Origin: Vreelandella stevensii S18214
GTDB taxonomy: Bacteria > Pseudomonadota > Gammaproteobacteria > Pseudomonadales > Halomonadaceae
Direction of reading: 5' to 3'
DNA length: 64,000 bases
Assembly (NCBI RefSeq): GCF_000275725.1
Contig: NZ_AJTS01000047.1
Location: 44,571 to 108,570 of the forward strand
In this document: piece by piece, positions 18,265-28,153 of the stretch
Numbering within the stretch: position 1 is the stretch's first letter
Layout: each line of letters begins with the position of its first letter
The notes under the pieces: model-generated
What the model was told of the DNA's origin: nothing
The model's database searches: none
Seen by the model: the letters and a program-made list of their open reading frames with translations, nothing else
Program-made: the position numbers and the translations under genes

Positions 18265-19674
18265 ATGACCATGCGACTGTTCGAAACTCGTCCAGGTGAC
18301 GACGGCCTGCCCGGGCCAGAGCGACGGCTGGCCGTGCTGGCCTTGGTGACCGGTACCTTGATGGCGGTCATGGATACCACCATGATCAATCTGGCGTTAC
18401 CGACGATTGCCGCCGACCTGGGCATCCCAGCGTCTCGGGCCGTCTGGATCACCAACCTGTTTCAAGTGGTATGCGCCGCCTTTTTGCTGGTGTTTGCCGG
18501 TATCAGCGAGCTGGTCACACGGCGGCGACTGTATCTGTTCGGCATCGGCCTGTTCATGGCCGCCTCGCTGGGGGCGGCGTTATCCCGCCAGTGGGAGTCA
18601 TTGCTGGTATTTCGCGCCTTGCAAGGGCTGGGCGCTGCCGCCACCCTCTCCATAGGGCCATCGCTCTATCGAGCCATCTTCCCGTCGCGGCTGTTGGGCA
18701 GCGCGCTCGGCTTGAGTGCGCTGGTGGTGGCCGGGGGCTACGCGGCTGGCCCGACCTTGAGTGGCGTCATCCTGTCGTTCGCCGATTGGCCGTGGCTGTT
18801 TGCGCTGAACGTGCCCCTGGGGCTCTGCTCGCTCTGGCTGGCGGGCCGGGCCTTGCCGCGCGACACTCCCCGGCAAGGCGCCTTCGATACCCTGGGGGCG
18901 CTCTACTCCATGCTGATGCTGGCCAGCTTCTTCGTGGCCATGGACGCCGTCGGGCACGCTGCGCCCCTGTGGCAAAGCGGGGGCTGGGCACTGCTGGCCG
19001 TACTGGCTTGCGGGCTGTTTATCCGCCGCCAGCGGCACGCCCCTTATCCGCTGCTGCCGCTGAGCGTCTTTGCCGAAAAGCGTTTTACCCTGGCCGTGTC
19101 GGCTTCTGGACTGGCGTTTATCGGCCAAGGGCTGACCTTCGTGGCGCTGTCGTTTTTCTATCAGGAGCAGATGGGCTTTTCACCGCTGGAAACGGCCTGG
19201 CTGTTCACCCCGTGGCCGCTGGCTATCATGCTGGTGGGGCCGCTGGCAGGCAGGTTGGCAGACCGTATCAACCCTAGCTTGCTGTCGAGCACGGGCCTGG
19301 TGCTGCTGATCATCGGGCTGGTGGCGCTGGCGCAGGTCGATGAAGGCACGGGCGTGGCGGGAAGCCTGTGGCGCACGGCGCTGTGCGGCATCGGTTTTGG
19401 CCTGTTTCAGCCCCCCAACAACCGCGAAATGATGGGCAGCCTGCCGCCGGAGCGTAGCGCCAATGTGTCGGGAGTCATGAGCACCATGCGCACGGTCGGG
19501 CAGTCTTTCGGGGTGGCCCTGGTGGGGGCTGCCCTGGCGCTAGGGGCGCCCGTTCAGCTGACCCTTTGGCTGGGAGCGGCCACCACGCTTCTGGCGCTGC
19601 TGGCCAGCCTGTCGCGTATTCGCGTGGCGCAGCAGGCGTTATTGGCGCGGCGGGCATCGTCGGCTGGCAAGTAA
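18265..19674 (+). CDS. MFS transporter, DHA2-like drug/metabolite exporter
   Basis: A 469-residue protein with about 14 predicted hydrophobic spans, the count expected of the DHA2 (EmrB/QacA) group. Near the N-terminus VMDTTMINLALPTIAADLG is the family motif of spans 1-2, and RALQGLGAAATLSIGPSLYR is the span 4 motif. A central FDTLGALYSMLMLASFF region marks the DHA2 inter-domain part. The substrate is unknown; no efflux partner (EmrA-like) is adjacent. Start codons GTG 18262, ATG 18265 and ATG 18271 are all near an AGGA; 18265 is chosen. Confidence 0.87.
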   Translation: MTMRLFETRPGDDGLPGPERRLAVLALVTGTLMAVMDTTMINLALPTIAADLGIPASRAVWITNLFQVVCAAFLLVFAGISELVTRRRLYLFGIGLFMAASLGAALSRQWESLLVFRALQGLGAAATLSIGPSLYRAIFPSRLLGSALGLSALVVAGGYAAGPTLSGVILSFADWPWLFALNVPLGLCSLWLAGRALPRDTPRQGAFDTLGALYSMLMLASFFVAMDAVGHAAPLWQSGGWALLAVLACGLFIRRQRHAPYPLLPLSVFAEKRFTLAVSASGLAFIGQGLTFVALSFFYQEQMGFSPLETAWLFTPWPLAIMLVGPLAGRLADRINPSLLSSTGLVLLIIGLVALAQVDEGTGVAGSLWRTALCGIGFGLFQPPNNREMMGSLPPERSANVSGVMSTMRTVGQSFGVALVGAALALGAPVQLTLWLGAATTLLALLASLSRIRVAQQALLARRASSAGK

Positions 19675-19716
19675 GGGCGTACAATGGTGACGTTGCGGAC
19701 AGAAGGAGAACGCCCC

Positions 19717-20025
19717 ATGGCGATACAGACACAGATCGAGCAGAAGTTGGCGGCGCTGACCCCTGAGCTGCTCCAGGTCGAAAACGAAAGCCACATGCAC
19801 AACGTGCCGGCCAACTCTGAAACGCATTTCAAGGTCACGCTGGTCAGCGACAGCTTCGAAGCCATGATGCCGGTGAAACGCCATCAGCAGATCTATGCGC
19901 TGCTGGCCGACGAGCTGTCGGGGCCGGTGCACGCTCTGGCGCTGCACCTCTACACGCCCACCGAGTGGCAGGCCCGGGGCGGTGCGCGCCCCGATTCGCC
20001 CCACTGTCGTGGCGGCGGAAAGTGA
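19717..20025 (+). CDS. bolA: BolA-family protein
   Basis: A 102-residue protein with the BolA fold signatures: VENESHMHNVPANSETHFKV, then SDSFEAMMPVKRHQQIYALL and VHALALHLYTPTEW. The conserved His in ALALHLYTP is the Fe-S or metal ligand shared with glutaredoxin partners. BolA proteins act in iron-sulfur trafficking and in morphology control under stress. AAGGAG 9-10 bases before the ATG at 19717 decides the start over an upstream in-frame GTG-like codon. The stop overlaps the next gene's GTG, so the two are translationally coupled. Confidence 0.92.
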   Translation: MAIQTQIEQKLAALTPELLQVENESHMHNVPANSETHFKVTLVSDSFEAMMPVKRHQQIYALLADELSGPVHALALHLYTPTEWQARGGARPDSPHCRGGGK

Positions 20026-20843
20026 CACCGGAAGCCGCGCGAAGGCACTATCTGGAGGCCATGGGCATTACCGCCTGGGCCTCCCGCTATCAACTGCCCA
20101 ACGCGCTCCCCACGCAAGCCTGTGAATGGGAAGACGCCCCTGCCAAGGCGCCACCGCGCGAGCGCCTGCACGCCCTGCTGGACGATGCTCCGCCGCCGCG
20201 CCCACGGCCCGCTGCGGCAGAGGCCAGCGCCCCTGCGCCTGCCAGTTCCCATGCCGCCCCCCAGGCGGTGCGCGCGCTGCTGGGCGGCCAACCTGTCGAA
20301 GCGCCAGCGCCGCAAGCGCCAGACGATGCCGTATCCGAGACCCCCAAGGCAGTGGCCAAACCGCTGGAGTTCAGCCTGTCCTGCGTCTGTCTCGATGGCC
20401 GCTGGCTCAGCCTGTGCGAAGGCGACATGTCACCTCCCGAGCAGCAGCTGTTGGCCAATATGCTGCGTGCGGCAGGACTTTTGAAAGGTGAGCTGCCCAC
20501 GGTGGTCACTTTCAAATGGCCGCCGATGGCCACTGCATTTACCCCAGAGGACCCGTTGGAAGAAGCCCGAGAGGGGCTGGCTGCCTTCGTCTCCGGCGCG
20601 GCCAGCCGTCAGGGCTGGGCGTTGGAAAGCGTGCTCTGGTGGGGCGCGAGCGATGCCGTAGAGGCATCGGCCATGGCGCAGGTGATGGCCCTGACCGATG
20701 GGCGTAGCCGCAGCTTGTCCTTGCCGGTATGGGAGGCGCCAGGGTTGTCGGCACTGATGCAGCAGGCCGGAGCCAAACGTGCCCTGTGGCCACGGTTGGT
20801 GGCATTGGGGCAGCAGTGGAGCTCGCATGATCACTCGGCTTGA
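20022..20843 (+). CDS. HolD-like protein, possible DNA polymerase III psi subunit
   Basis: A 273-residue protein from a GTG that overlaps the bolA stop. The N-terminus, ARRHYLEAMGITAWASRYQL, resembles E. coli HolD (a helix ending in LGITQWSLRRP), and the C-terminal KRALWPRLVALGQQW resembles HolD's ALWQQICTYEHDF. Between them lies an Ala/Pro-rich linker (residues about 50-110) that HolD lacks, doubling the length. The downstream rimI matches the E. coli holD-rimI order. HolD bridges the clamp loader and SSB through chi. The call is an inference from short similarities and gene order, so it is held at moderate confidence. Confidence 0.55.
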   Translation: MTPEAARRHYLEAMGITAWASRYQLPNALPTQACEWEDAPAKAPPRERLHALLDDAPPPRPRPAAAEASAPAPASSHAAPQAVRALLGGQPVEAPAPQAPDDAVSETPKAVAKPLEFSLSCVCLDGRWLSLCEGDMSPPEQQLLANMLRAAGLLKGELPTVVTFKWPPMATAFTPEDPLEEAREGLAAFVSGAASRQGWALESVLWWGASDAVEASAMAQVMALTDGRSRSLSLPVWEAPGLSALMQQAGAKRALWPRLVALGQQWSSHDHSA

Positions 20844-21273
20844 CGGCCAGCACGCCGAAGGAGTGTGCTCGCTCGAAGTGCAGGCGCGCAGCGGAGCAAG
20901 TCGCGCTCAGTTGCTGGCAGCGCTGCAGGACGAACAAGCCTGGGTGGCAGGGTATTGGCAAGAGAGTGTTCTGCTGGGCTATGCGCTGCTGGTCAGGCTG
21001 CCCTTCGATGCCGAGTTGCAGGCCATTGGCGTAAGCCCGGAGGCACAGGGGCAAGGGGTAGGGAGGCAGCTGCTGGACGCCTGCGTGGCCGCGGCCACGC
21101 AGTGGTCATCCGAGCGGCTATTGCTGGAAGTGCGCGCTGGCAACCAGCGGGCCATAGCGCTTTATCGTCGGGCGGGGTTCGCACAGGATGGGTGCCGTAA
21201 AGGCTACTACCCGGCCGCTGAAGGGACGACCGGGCGAGAAGATGCGCTGCTGATGTCGCGGTCGTTGCCTTAA
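20827..21273 (+). CDS. rimI: Ribosomal protein S18 alanine N-acetyltransferase
   Basis: A 148-residue GNAT acetyltransferase that modifies the N-terminal alanine of S18. The acetyl-CoA loop is AIGVSPEAQGQGVGRQLLDA, followed by LLLEVRAGNQRAIALYRRAG and FAQDGCRKGYYP, all typical of RimI. The ATG at 20827 lies 17 bases inside the preceding gene, after GTGGAG. The stop overlaps the end of zapB on the opposite strand by 4 bases, so the two transcripts converge without a spacer or terminator. Confidence 0.9.
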   Translation: MITRLDGQHAEGVCSLEVQARSGASRAQLLAALQDEQAWVAGYWQESVLLGYALLVRLPFDAELQAIGVSPEAQGQGVGRQLLDACVAAATQWSSERLLLEVRAGNQRAIALYRRAGFAQDGCRKGYYPAAEGTTGREDALLMSRSLP

Positions 21274-21464
21274 GAGGCGCTGCCCCCTTCGATACCGTCG
21301 AACTTGCTCAGGACACCCTGCAGGCGACGCTCCCACTCTTCGCGCTCCTGCTTCAGCTGGCTGTTTTCATTGCGAAGCTCTTCGTTTTCCAACTTCATCA
21401 TCTCCAACGCCTCGACGGTGTCGGTGACTTTCTGCTCCAACTGATTGAAAAGCTCCAGGCTCAT
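21270..21464 (-). CDS. zapB: Cell division protein ZapB
   Basis: A 64-residue protein that is nearly all coiled coil, with heptad-like MSLELFNQLEQKVTDTVEAL followed by MMKLENEELRNENSQLKQER. This matches ZapB, which associates with ZapA and the Z ring and links it to the chromosome terminus. E. coli ZapB has 81 residues; the Halomonas form is shorter at the C-terminus and ends in GIEGGSAS. A CGGAGGTAGGC sequence before the ATG gives a strong ribosome binding site. It lies downstream of rsmD on the same strand. Confidence 0.85.
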   Translation of the reverse strand: MSLELFNQLEQKVTDTVEALEMMKLENEELRNENSQLKQEREEWERRLQGVLSKFDGIEGGSAS

Positions 21465-21482
21465 GCCTACCTCCGGTGACGA

Positions 21483-21504
21483 TCGGCAGGCAGCGGCCTG
21501 CCGA
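21483..21504 (-). other. 9-bp hairpin before zapB
   Basis: TCGGCAGGC and GCCTGCCGA enclose 4 bases. It sits 18 bases before the zapB start on the minus strand, between rsmD and zapB. No U tract follows. It may end rsmD messages, stabilise the zapB message or limit zapB translation. Confidence 0.4.
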
Positions 21505-21569
21505 CATGGGAATGAATAACGATGTCGATGCGCCGAGCGTAACGCTGCGGCGAGTCGTCGGCAAGCGCT

Positions 21570-22190
21570 TTACGCAGGCCCGCGACGATAGAGTCGGGCA
21601 ACGCTTTCACCCGCCCGGGTTTCTCTATGCAACTGCCAGTTGGCCGGGACTTCCGGGGTTAGCGTGTGCTCGGTTTCGAGATAGATCATGGCATCGTTGG
21701 CCAGCCAGCCGCCTGCCTCCAGTTGGGCGCAGCAAGGTGCTGCCAGCCCCTGATGGAAGGGGGGGTCGAGAAACACCAGCGCCATGGGGTCGCCGGGCTG
21801 GGCGAGAAATGCCTGCGCCTCCTGGGTCACCACGTGCCCTTTGAGTGTGCCCAGGGTGGCCAGATTGTCGCCGATGAGTGACGCCACCGCCGGGGTGCGC
21901 TCGACGAAGGTCACGACAGCCGCCCCCCTGGAGAGCGCTTCGATACCCAGCGCACCGGTGCCTGCGAACAGATCGAGGACGCGCTGGCCGTAAAGCGCCT
22001 GGCCCAGCCAGTTGAACAGGGTTTCACGCACCCGGTCCGGCGTGGGGCGCAGTCCCGGCTGGTCGAGTACCGGCAGCAAACGGCGGCGGTAGTCACCACC
22101 AATGATGCGCAATTTTCCCGGTGGCCGAGTCGTGCCATGGGATGCAGAAGCGCCGCGAGGCGTTGAGCGAGAGGAGCGTTGTCGTTTCAT
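21570..22190 (-). CDS. rsmD: 16S rRNA (guanine966-N2)-methyltransferase RsmD
   Basis: A 206-residue SAM-dependent methyltransferase. The opening (KLRIIGGDYRRRLLPV), the RPTPDRVRETLFNWL segment, the SAM site VLDLFAGTGALGIEALSRGA and the catalytic DPPF (LVFLDPPFHQG) are all diagnostic. The start at 22190 (MKRQRSSRSTPRG) is used rather than an upstream frame that has a hydrophobic, atypical start. It is divergent from ftsY with 90 bases between, as in E. coli and Pseudomonas. Confidence 0.93.
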   Translation of the reverse strand: MKRQRSSRSTPRGASASHGTTRPPGKLRIIGGDYRRRLLPVLDQPGLRPTPDRVRETLFNWLGQALYGQRVLDLFAGTGALGIEALSRGAAVVTFVERTPAVASLIGDNLATLGTLKGHVVTQEAQAFLAQPGDPMALVFLDPPFHQGLAAPCCAQLEAGGWLANDAMIYLETEHTLTPEVPANWQLHRETRAGESVARLYRRGPA

Positions 22191-22280
22191 GACGCGGATT
22201 GTAGCGGGCAACTTATCCAAAGTCTTGGCCTGCGGTGGTAGGATAATCGCAATGTTCACCTATTCAGTCGGATGACCCTT

Positions 22281-23668
<1,388 letters not shown>

Positions 23669-23672
<4 letters not shown>

Positions 23673-24337
23673 TTGCCTTCGAGCATGTGGGTAAGCGCTA
23701 TGGAGGGCGCTTTGATGCGCTGGCGCACCTGAACTTCCGCGTGGCCAGAGGCGAAATGGTCTTTTTGACCGGCCACTCGGGGGCAGGCAAAAGTTCGCTG
23801 CTGCGGCTCATCATGCGTCTTGAAACTCCTAGCCGGGGCCGGGTGGTGGTGGCGGGGCACGATATTGCCCAGCTGCACCCCAGTCAGGTGCCGTTCTACC
23901 GCCGCCAGATTGGCGTTGTGTTTCAGGACCACCAGCTGCTGTTCGACCGCAGCGTGTTCCACAACGTGTCGCTGCCGCTGGAAATCCAGGGCGTCGAGCC
24001 ACGAGAGGCCGCCCGGCGGGTGCGTGCCGCCCTCGACAAGGTAGGTCTCTTGCATCGCGAGAAAGCGCTGCCCATCGAACTTTCTGGTGGTGAGCAGCAG
24101 CGGGTGGGCATTGCGCGGGCAGTGGTCAACAAGCCAGCCTTGCTGCTGGCGGATGAGCCCACCGGTAACCTCGACCCACAGCTATCGGCGGATATCATGG
24201 GGCTCTTCGAGGATTTCAATCGGATTGGCACGACCATCATGATCGCCAGCCACGACCTGGCGCTGATTGCCCGGTTGCGTCACCGCATTCTGCGTTTGCA
24301 GGATGGTCGTCTGGTGGGTGACGAGGGAGCCTTATGA
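23669..24337 (+). CDS. ftsE: Cell division ABC transporter ATP-binding protein FtsE
   Basis: A 222-residue ABC ATPase. Walker A is GHSGAGKSS, the Q loop [10 protein letters not shown], the signature [14 protein letters not shown] and Walker [10 protein letters not shown], then the H-loop SHD. The FtsEX complex regulates peptidoglycan hydrolases at the septum. The ATG overlaps the ftsY stop, and the stop overlaps ftsX, giving a tightly coupled ftsY-ftsE-ftsX order as in E. coli. Confidence 0.96.
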
Positions 24338-25392
24338 AGCGTTCGACACCCCGCCACCCTGCCACGCCGCGCCAGGGTGGCGCTGCCCCGCGAGCCAGAC
24401 GCGCTGCACCCACCCCGTCTTCACCGAGCGAAGCGACAGCACGCAAGGGGGCGCGTTCGCAGCAGACACGTTTCAGCAGTCGCCTGCGTGCCTGGGGCAG
24501 GCACCATCGTGCCATGGCCATCGACAGCCTGTACCGGCTGGTGCGCCAGCCGCTGGGCAACCTGCTGACCATGCTGGCCATTGCGATTGCGCTGGTGCTC
24601 CCGGCCGCGCTCTGGCTGACGCTGGATAGCGCTCGCCTGCTGAATACCGAGCTGGATGAAAGCGCGACGCTGACGGTCTACCTCGACGTTGCCGTGGACG
24701 AAGCGCAGGCGGCGCGTATAGAAGAGGCGGTCGTGGCAGACGAAGGCGTGGCGCAGGCACGCATGATCAGCCCGGAAGAGGGCATGGCCGAATTCCAGCA
24801 GTCGCTGGGCATCGATGACACTTTGGCGGGGCTGGATGACAACCCGTTGCCCACCAGCATCGTGATCGCACCGCAAAGCGTCGACCCCGATGCCATGGCG
24901 GAGCTGGCCCATCGGCTCGAAACCCTCACTGGCGTAGACGAAGTTCGTGTCGATCTGGCCTGGGTGGAGCGGCTGCGCCATTTGGCCGAGCTGGGGCGCC
25001 GGGTGGCGCTGGCGCTGGGCGTTCTGTTCGGCTTTGGCGTCTTGCTGGTGGTGGGCAACACCATACGCCTGGCGGTGGAAAGTCGTCGCCGCGAGATCGA
25101 AGTGGTGATGCTCATGGGGGCCACCCATGCCTTTGTCAGGCGGCCATTTCTCTACAGTGGTGCCTGGTACGGCATTGGGGGAGGCGTGATTGCGCTCGGG
25201 TTGCTGGGGTTGGGAAATCACTGGCTATCGCTGCCAGTGGCGGCCCTGGCAGCCAGCTATGGCGCCAGCTTCACTTTGCCGCAGCTGGATGTGACGGGCT
25301 CTACAATTCTGCTATCTTGCAGTACACTATTGGGCTGGTTAGGCGCATGGCTGGCAGTGACCCGCCACCTTTCCAGTATCCGCCCGCGTTAG
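24334..25392 (+). CDS. ftsX: Cell division ABC transporter permease FtsX
   Basis: A 352-residue membrane protein. A basic, Arg-rich N-terminal tail of about 60 residues precedes four predicted spans: the first near LLTMLAIAIALVLPAALWLT, then a large periplasmic domain, then spans including VALALGVLFGFGVLLVVG and the C-terminal region. The periplasmic loop would contact the EnvC-type activator. The ATG overlaps the ftsE stop by 4 bases, so both are made together. The long basic tail before the first span is longer than in E. coli FtsX. Confidence 0.93.
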   Translation: MKRSTPRHPATPRQGGAAPRARRAAPTPSSPSEATARKGARSQQTRFSSRLRAWGRHHRAMAIDSLYRLVRQPLGNLLTMLAIAIALVLPAALWLTLDSARLLNTELDESATLTVYLDVAVDEAQAARIEEAVVADEGVAQARMISPEEGMAEFQQSLGIDDTLAGLDDNPLPTSIVIAPQSVDPDAMAELAHRLETLTGVDEVRVDLAWVERLRHLAELGRRVALALGVLFGFGVLLVVGNTIRLAVESRRREIEVVMLMGATHAFVRRPFLYSGAWYGIGGGVIALGLLGLGNHWLSLPVAALAASYGASFTLPQLDVTGSTILLSCSTLLGWLGAWLAVTRHLSSIRPR

Positions 25393-25598
25393 GTTCACGG
25401 CGCAGGACATCGGGCAGTCATGGTCATGTCATCTCAGGTTAATGGACCAGTGACAAGCTTGAAAGAGGTGCTACCGCTGATGAACTGGCCTAGTGAACCT
25501 TGACGGTTGGCCAGGGTCTTATCAGTCAATTCCAGATGCGCTGGCCGAGTATTGCCTGCGCATCGACCACGAAAGGTTTTAAGGGAGACCGTTTGCAC

Positions 25599-26468
25599 AT
25601 GAGCACTAGTCTTCTACCGGTGGGACAGCTGTCGCCAGGCAACGACCTGGGCGGCTACATTCAGGCGGTCAACGGCATTGCCGTCTTGAGCGTCGAAGAA
25701 GAGCGTGAGCTGGCGTTTCGTCTTTATGACGAAGGCGACCTGGAAGCGGCGCGTCGTCTGGTGTTGTCGCATCTGCGCTTCGTTGTCCACATCGCTCGCA
25801 GTTATTCGGGGTACGGCCTGCCCCAGGCCGACCTGATCCAGGAAGGCAACGTTGGCCTGATGAAGGCCGTCAAGCGCTTCGATCCTAACCAGGGCGTGCG
25901 CCTCGTATCCTTTGCGGTGCACTGGATCAAGGCAGAAATCCACGAGTTCGTGCTGCGCAACTGGCGTATCGTCAAGATTGCCACCACCAAGGCACAGCGC
26001 AAACTGTTCTTCAATCTGCGCAGCGCCAAGAAGCGTCTGGCCTGGTTGAACAACGATGAAGTCAACGCCATCGCCAAGGACCTGGACGTCAAGCCGGAGA
26101 TCGTGCGTGACATGGAAGGCCGTTTGTCGGCGTTCGACGCTGGCTACGACGCAGCGCCCGGCGATGACGACGAGAGCGCTTATCAGGCACCTGCCTATTT
26201 CCTCGACGACGCTTCGGCAGACCCGGCGACACAGCTGGAAGATAGCGACTTCGAAGAGGATTCGACGCGCCGCCTTCAGCTGGCCTTGCAGGCACTGGAT
26301 GACCGCTCTCGGGATATCCTCCAGCGCCGCTGGCTGACCGATGACAAAGCCACGTTGCATGACTTGGCCGATGTTTACGGGGTGAGCGCCGAGCGTATTC
26401 GCCAGCTCGAAAAGAACGCCATGAAAAAGCTTCGTCAGAAAATGGGTGATGCTGCCATCGCTGCATGA
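25599..26468 (+). CDS. rpoH: RNA polymerase sigma-32 factor RpoH
   Basis: A 289-residue heat-shock sigma factor. Region 2 contains [20 protein letters not shown] and [13 protein letters not shown]; the RpoH box is [15 protein letters not shown]; region 4 ends in [28 protein letters not shown] before the ATG at 25599 fits the family start ([17 protein letters not shown]). It follows ftsX with a 206-base gap that may contain its own promoters; none stands out clearly. Its regulon probably includes clpB, whose sigma-32-like promoter is at 53293. Confidence 0.95.
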   Translation: MSTSLLPVGQLSPGNDLGGYIQAVNGIAVLSVEEERELAFRLYDEGDLEAARRLVLSHLRFVVHIARSYSGYGLPQADLIQEGNVGLMKAVKRFDPNQGVRLVSFAVHWIKAEIHEFVLRNWRIVKIATTKAQRKLFFNLRSAKKRLAWLNNDEVNAIAKDLDVKPEIVRDMEGRLSAFDAGYDAAPGDDDESAYQAPAYFLDDASADPATQLEDSDFEEDSTRRLQLALQALDDRSRDILQRRWLTDDKATLHDLADVYGVSAERIRQLEKNAMKKLRQKMGDAAIAA

Positions 26469-26517
26469 TGTGAGCTTGTTGGGTGGTGCTGCTACTTAGT
26501 GCCACCGCCTAACGCTG

Positions 26518-26550
26518 AAAAGCCCGAGCCCGAGAGGGATCGGGCTTTTT
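26518..26550 (+). terminator. Rho-independent terminator of rpoH
   Basis: AAAAGCCCGA at 26518-26527 pairs with TCGGGCTTTT at 26540-26549, and T residues follow. It lies about 50 bases after the rpoH stop. Confidence 0.9.
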
Positions 26551-26631
26551 GCCTGATGCAGGTTGGCTTTACGGCAATGCCCGCGACTATTTCTGCGCCT
26601 TGTCTATTTTTCGCTCTGCTTTTCCTGCTAG

Positions 26632-26757
26632 ATTCCCCTTTGGGCATACGCCTCTGCCGTGAAAGAGCACCCCGAGCGTGACCTGGTCATCGATCTGGCG
26701 GCTCAGTCGGCGCAGCCGATCAATCGCTGGATCGAGGAGACCGATGTCTTTGGTCTG
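26632..26757 (+). pseudogene. Coding-like scrap left of the TnpB element
   Basis: A plus-strand frame opens after a TAG at 26629 and runs into the element end. It reads like protein (for example KEHPERDLVIDLAAQSAQ, then PINRWIEETDVFGL), with an amphipathic pattern and the GC bias of a real gene. There is no start with a ribosome binding site. It may be the stump of a gene cut by the element or by a deletion. I do not recognise the family. Confidence 0.3.
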
Positions 26758-26880
26758 GTGAACACTCCCACGCATCATGCGACGCATTGATGCGGGGCTT
26801 CAGGCTCTCGCCGCCAGAGCGTTGAGAGCGTGACCGGTGTTCTCGGTTTGCCAAGGGAGCTTCTGCCCGCTGACAACTGC
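26758..26880 (-). ncRNA. Probable omega RNA 3' part and right end of the TnpB element
   Basis: The 3' end of tnpB on the minus strand runs into a hairpin, CCCCGCATCA ... TGATGCGTGGG (26793-26768), followed by GTGTTCAC, whose last base is at 26758. This is the typical right-end layout of IS605/IS1341-type elements, where the scaffold RNA overlaps the tnpB 3' end and the next 16-20 bases serve as guide. The guide would be CAGACCAAAGACATCGGTCT (26757-26738, minus strand). The 5' limit of the RNA is unknown. Confidence 0.5.
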
Positions 26881-28112
26881 CCGTCCTTGCGGCGGGTCAG
26901 CTTGTGTTTCCAGGCCCAATAGCGGGCACCGATGTTGTAGCTGGCGTTGAGGTCGGCGTTGTACTGCTTGCCGTTCGGAAAGATAGCCAGTTCGTGCTGT
27001 GCCTTGTCCCGCTTGACGCGACCCGAGCCATCGAAAGCCCAGGAAGACGTGCCCCGGGCATAGACGTAGACAACCCGACCACCCGCCTCGGCCATTTTCT
27101 GCTCGATCAGCGTGGTCAGCCGGCGATGTAGCCACTGATGGAAGCGCTGGCGAAGTCCCGACCGTTTCTTGCCGGCTTTGGGGCGCCAGCCCTTCAGGTC
27201 TTCCAGCACGATCACATCGGCGCCCTGTGCCAGTGCGAAGTCGACCAGTCGACGGGAGGTCTGCTGGGCAATCTGCTCGTTGATGTGCTGGGCCTTGCGG
27301 TACCACATCCGCCCGAACCCTTTCGAGAGCCTGGCGGTCTTGCGCGCCTTGCGGCGAATCAGCGTGGCGCGCTTGTCGCGACGGTCTATGTCCGCGGCGG
27401 GGTGGAAGAATCCACGCGCTGCGACAGTGCCGTCCGGTGTCACGATGCTGGCCGTGGCCAGCGTATTGATCCCCACGTCCACGGCGCATACGCGCTGCTG
27501 GTCAGGGAGGGATTGAGGCGCCAACGCCACCGGCACCGCCAGGTGGCAGCGTCGATTGAGCACCAGGGTGGGCGACTTCACAGTGCCGAGAAGATGGCGC
27601 TGACGTACCGCCTTGATCGCCACGTTATGCCACAGCCACTCCTTGCCATCCCACAGCTTCAGGCTGGCGGTGGTGAAGTCGGCATCGAACTTGACCAACT
27701 GCCCGCGATACATCGCCGGATAGCAGCCGGCCACGGGGTTGAAACGCGGTGGCTGGGCATGTTTCCGCTGGCGATCTCCCGACTGCCAGGCCCAATAGCG
27801 GGTCAGGTAGCTCGATACCTGGCCCTTGACGAACTCGATGGCGGCTCGGCGCAGGTAGGACGGGAACTTGTAGAAACGCTTCACGAAGTAGTGGTGGCGA
27901 GGCGAGGGGTTCTTCTTGGTCGGGTGCATCAGCCGCTCCACGGCAGCGGCAAAGCTAGGGGCCTGCTGCAGCGACGGCCAGTTGGCCAGGACCACCACCG
28001 ACAACGCACGGCAGAACTGGCGATACTCCGCCAGCGTCAAACGCATCAGGTGTCGCTGCTGCGTCGTGGCTTGTAGTGGCCACTTGTCCGTGCGAATCAT
28101 GGTTCGAGTCAT
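26775..28112 (-). CDS. TnpB-family protein (RuvC-like RNA-guided nuclease), zinc-finger cysteines absent
   Basis: A 445-residue TnpB homologue. The three RuvC acidic residues are present: Asp in CAVDVGINTLATAS, Glu in VIVLEDLKGWRP, and Asp in YNADLNASYNIGARY. Between the last two motifs most TnpB proteins have a CxxCG...CxxCG zinc ribbon; here the region reads GTSSWAFDGSGRVKRD and AIFPNGKQYNADL, with no cysteine. The N-terminal half is Arg/Lys/Trp-rich and fits a nucleic-acid-binding WED/REC portion. No tnpA is adjacent. The ATG at 28112 lacks a strong ribosome binding site; another ATG is 12 bases inside. A nuclease role is inferred from the RuvC residues only. Confidence 0.8.
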   Translation of the reverse strand: MTRTMIRTDKWPLQATTQQRHLMRLTLAEYRQFCRALSVVVLANWPSLQQAPSFAAAVERLMHPTKKNPSPRHHYFVKRFYKFPSYLRRAAIEFVKGQVSSYLTRYWAWQSGDRQRKHAQPPRFNPVAGCYPAMYRGQLVKFDADFTTASLKLWDGKEWLWHNVAIKAVRQRHLLGTVKSPTLVLNRRCHLAVPVALAPQSLPDQQRVCAVDVGINTLATASIVTPDGTVAARGFFHPAADIDRRDKRATLIRRKARKTARLSKGFGRMWYRKAQHINEQIAQQTSRRLVDFALAQGADVIVLEDLKGWRPKAGKKRSGLRQRFHQWLHRRLTTLIEQKMAEAGGRVVYVYARGTSSWAFDGSGRVKRDKAQHELAIFPNGKQYNADLNASYNIGARYWAWKHKLTRRKDGQLSAGRSSLGKPRTPVTLSTLWRREPEAPHQCVA

Positions 28113-28153
28113 GGAAAAAGCCTAAGCCATTACCTGATATTTATCCAGTATTT

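Noticed and set aside
25393-25598. Sigma-32- or sigma-E-like promoter before rpoH (a CTTGAAA near 25456)
   Set aside because: A -35-like CTTGAAA is present but no matching -10 at the right distance, so I did not call it.
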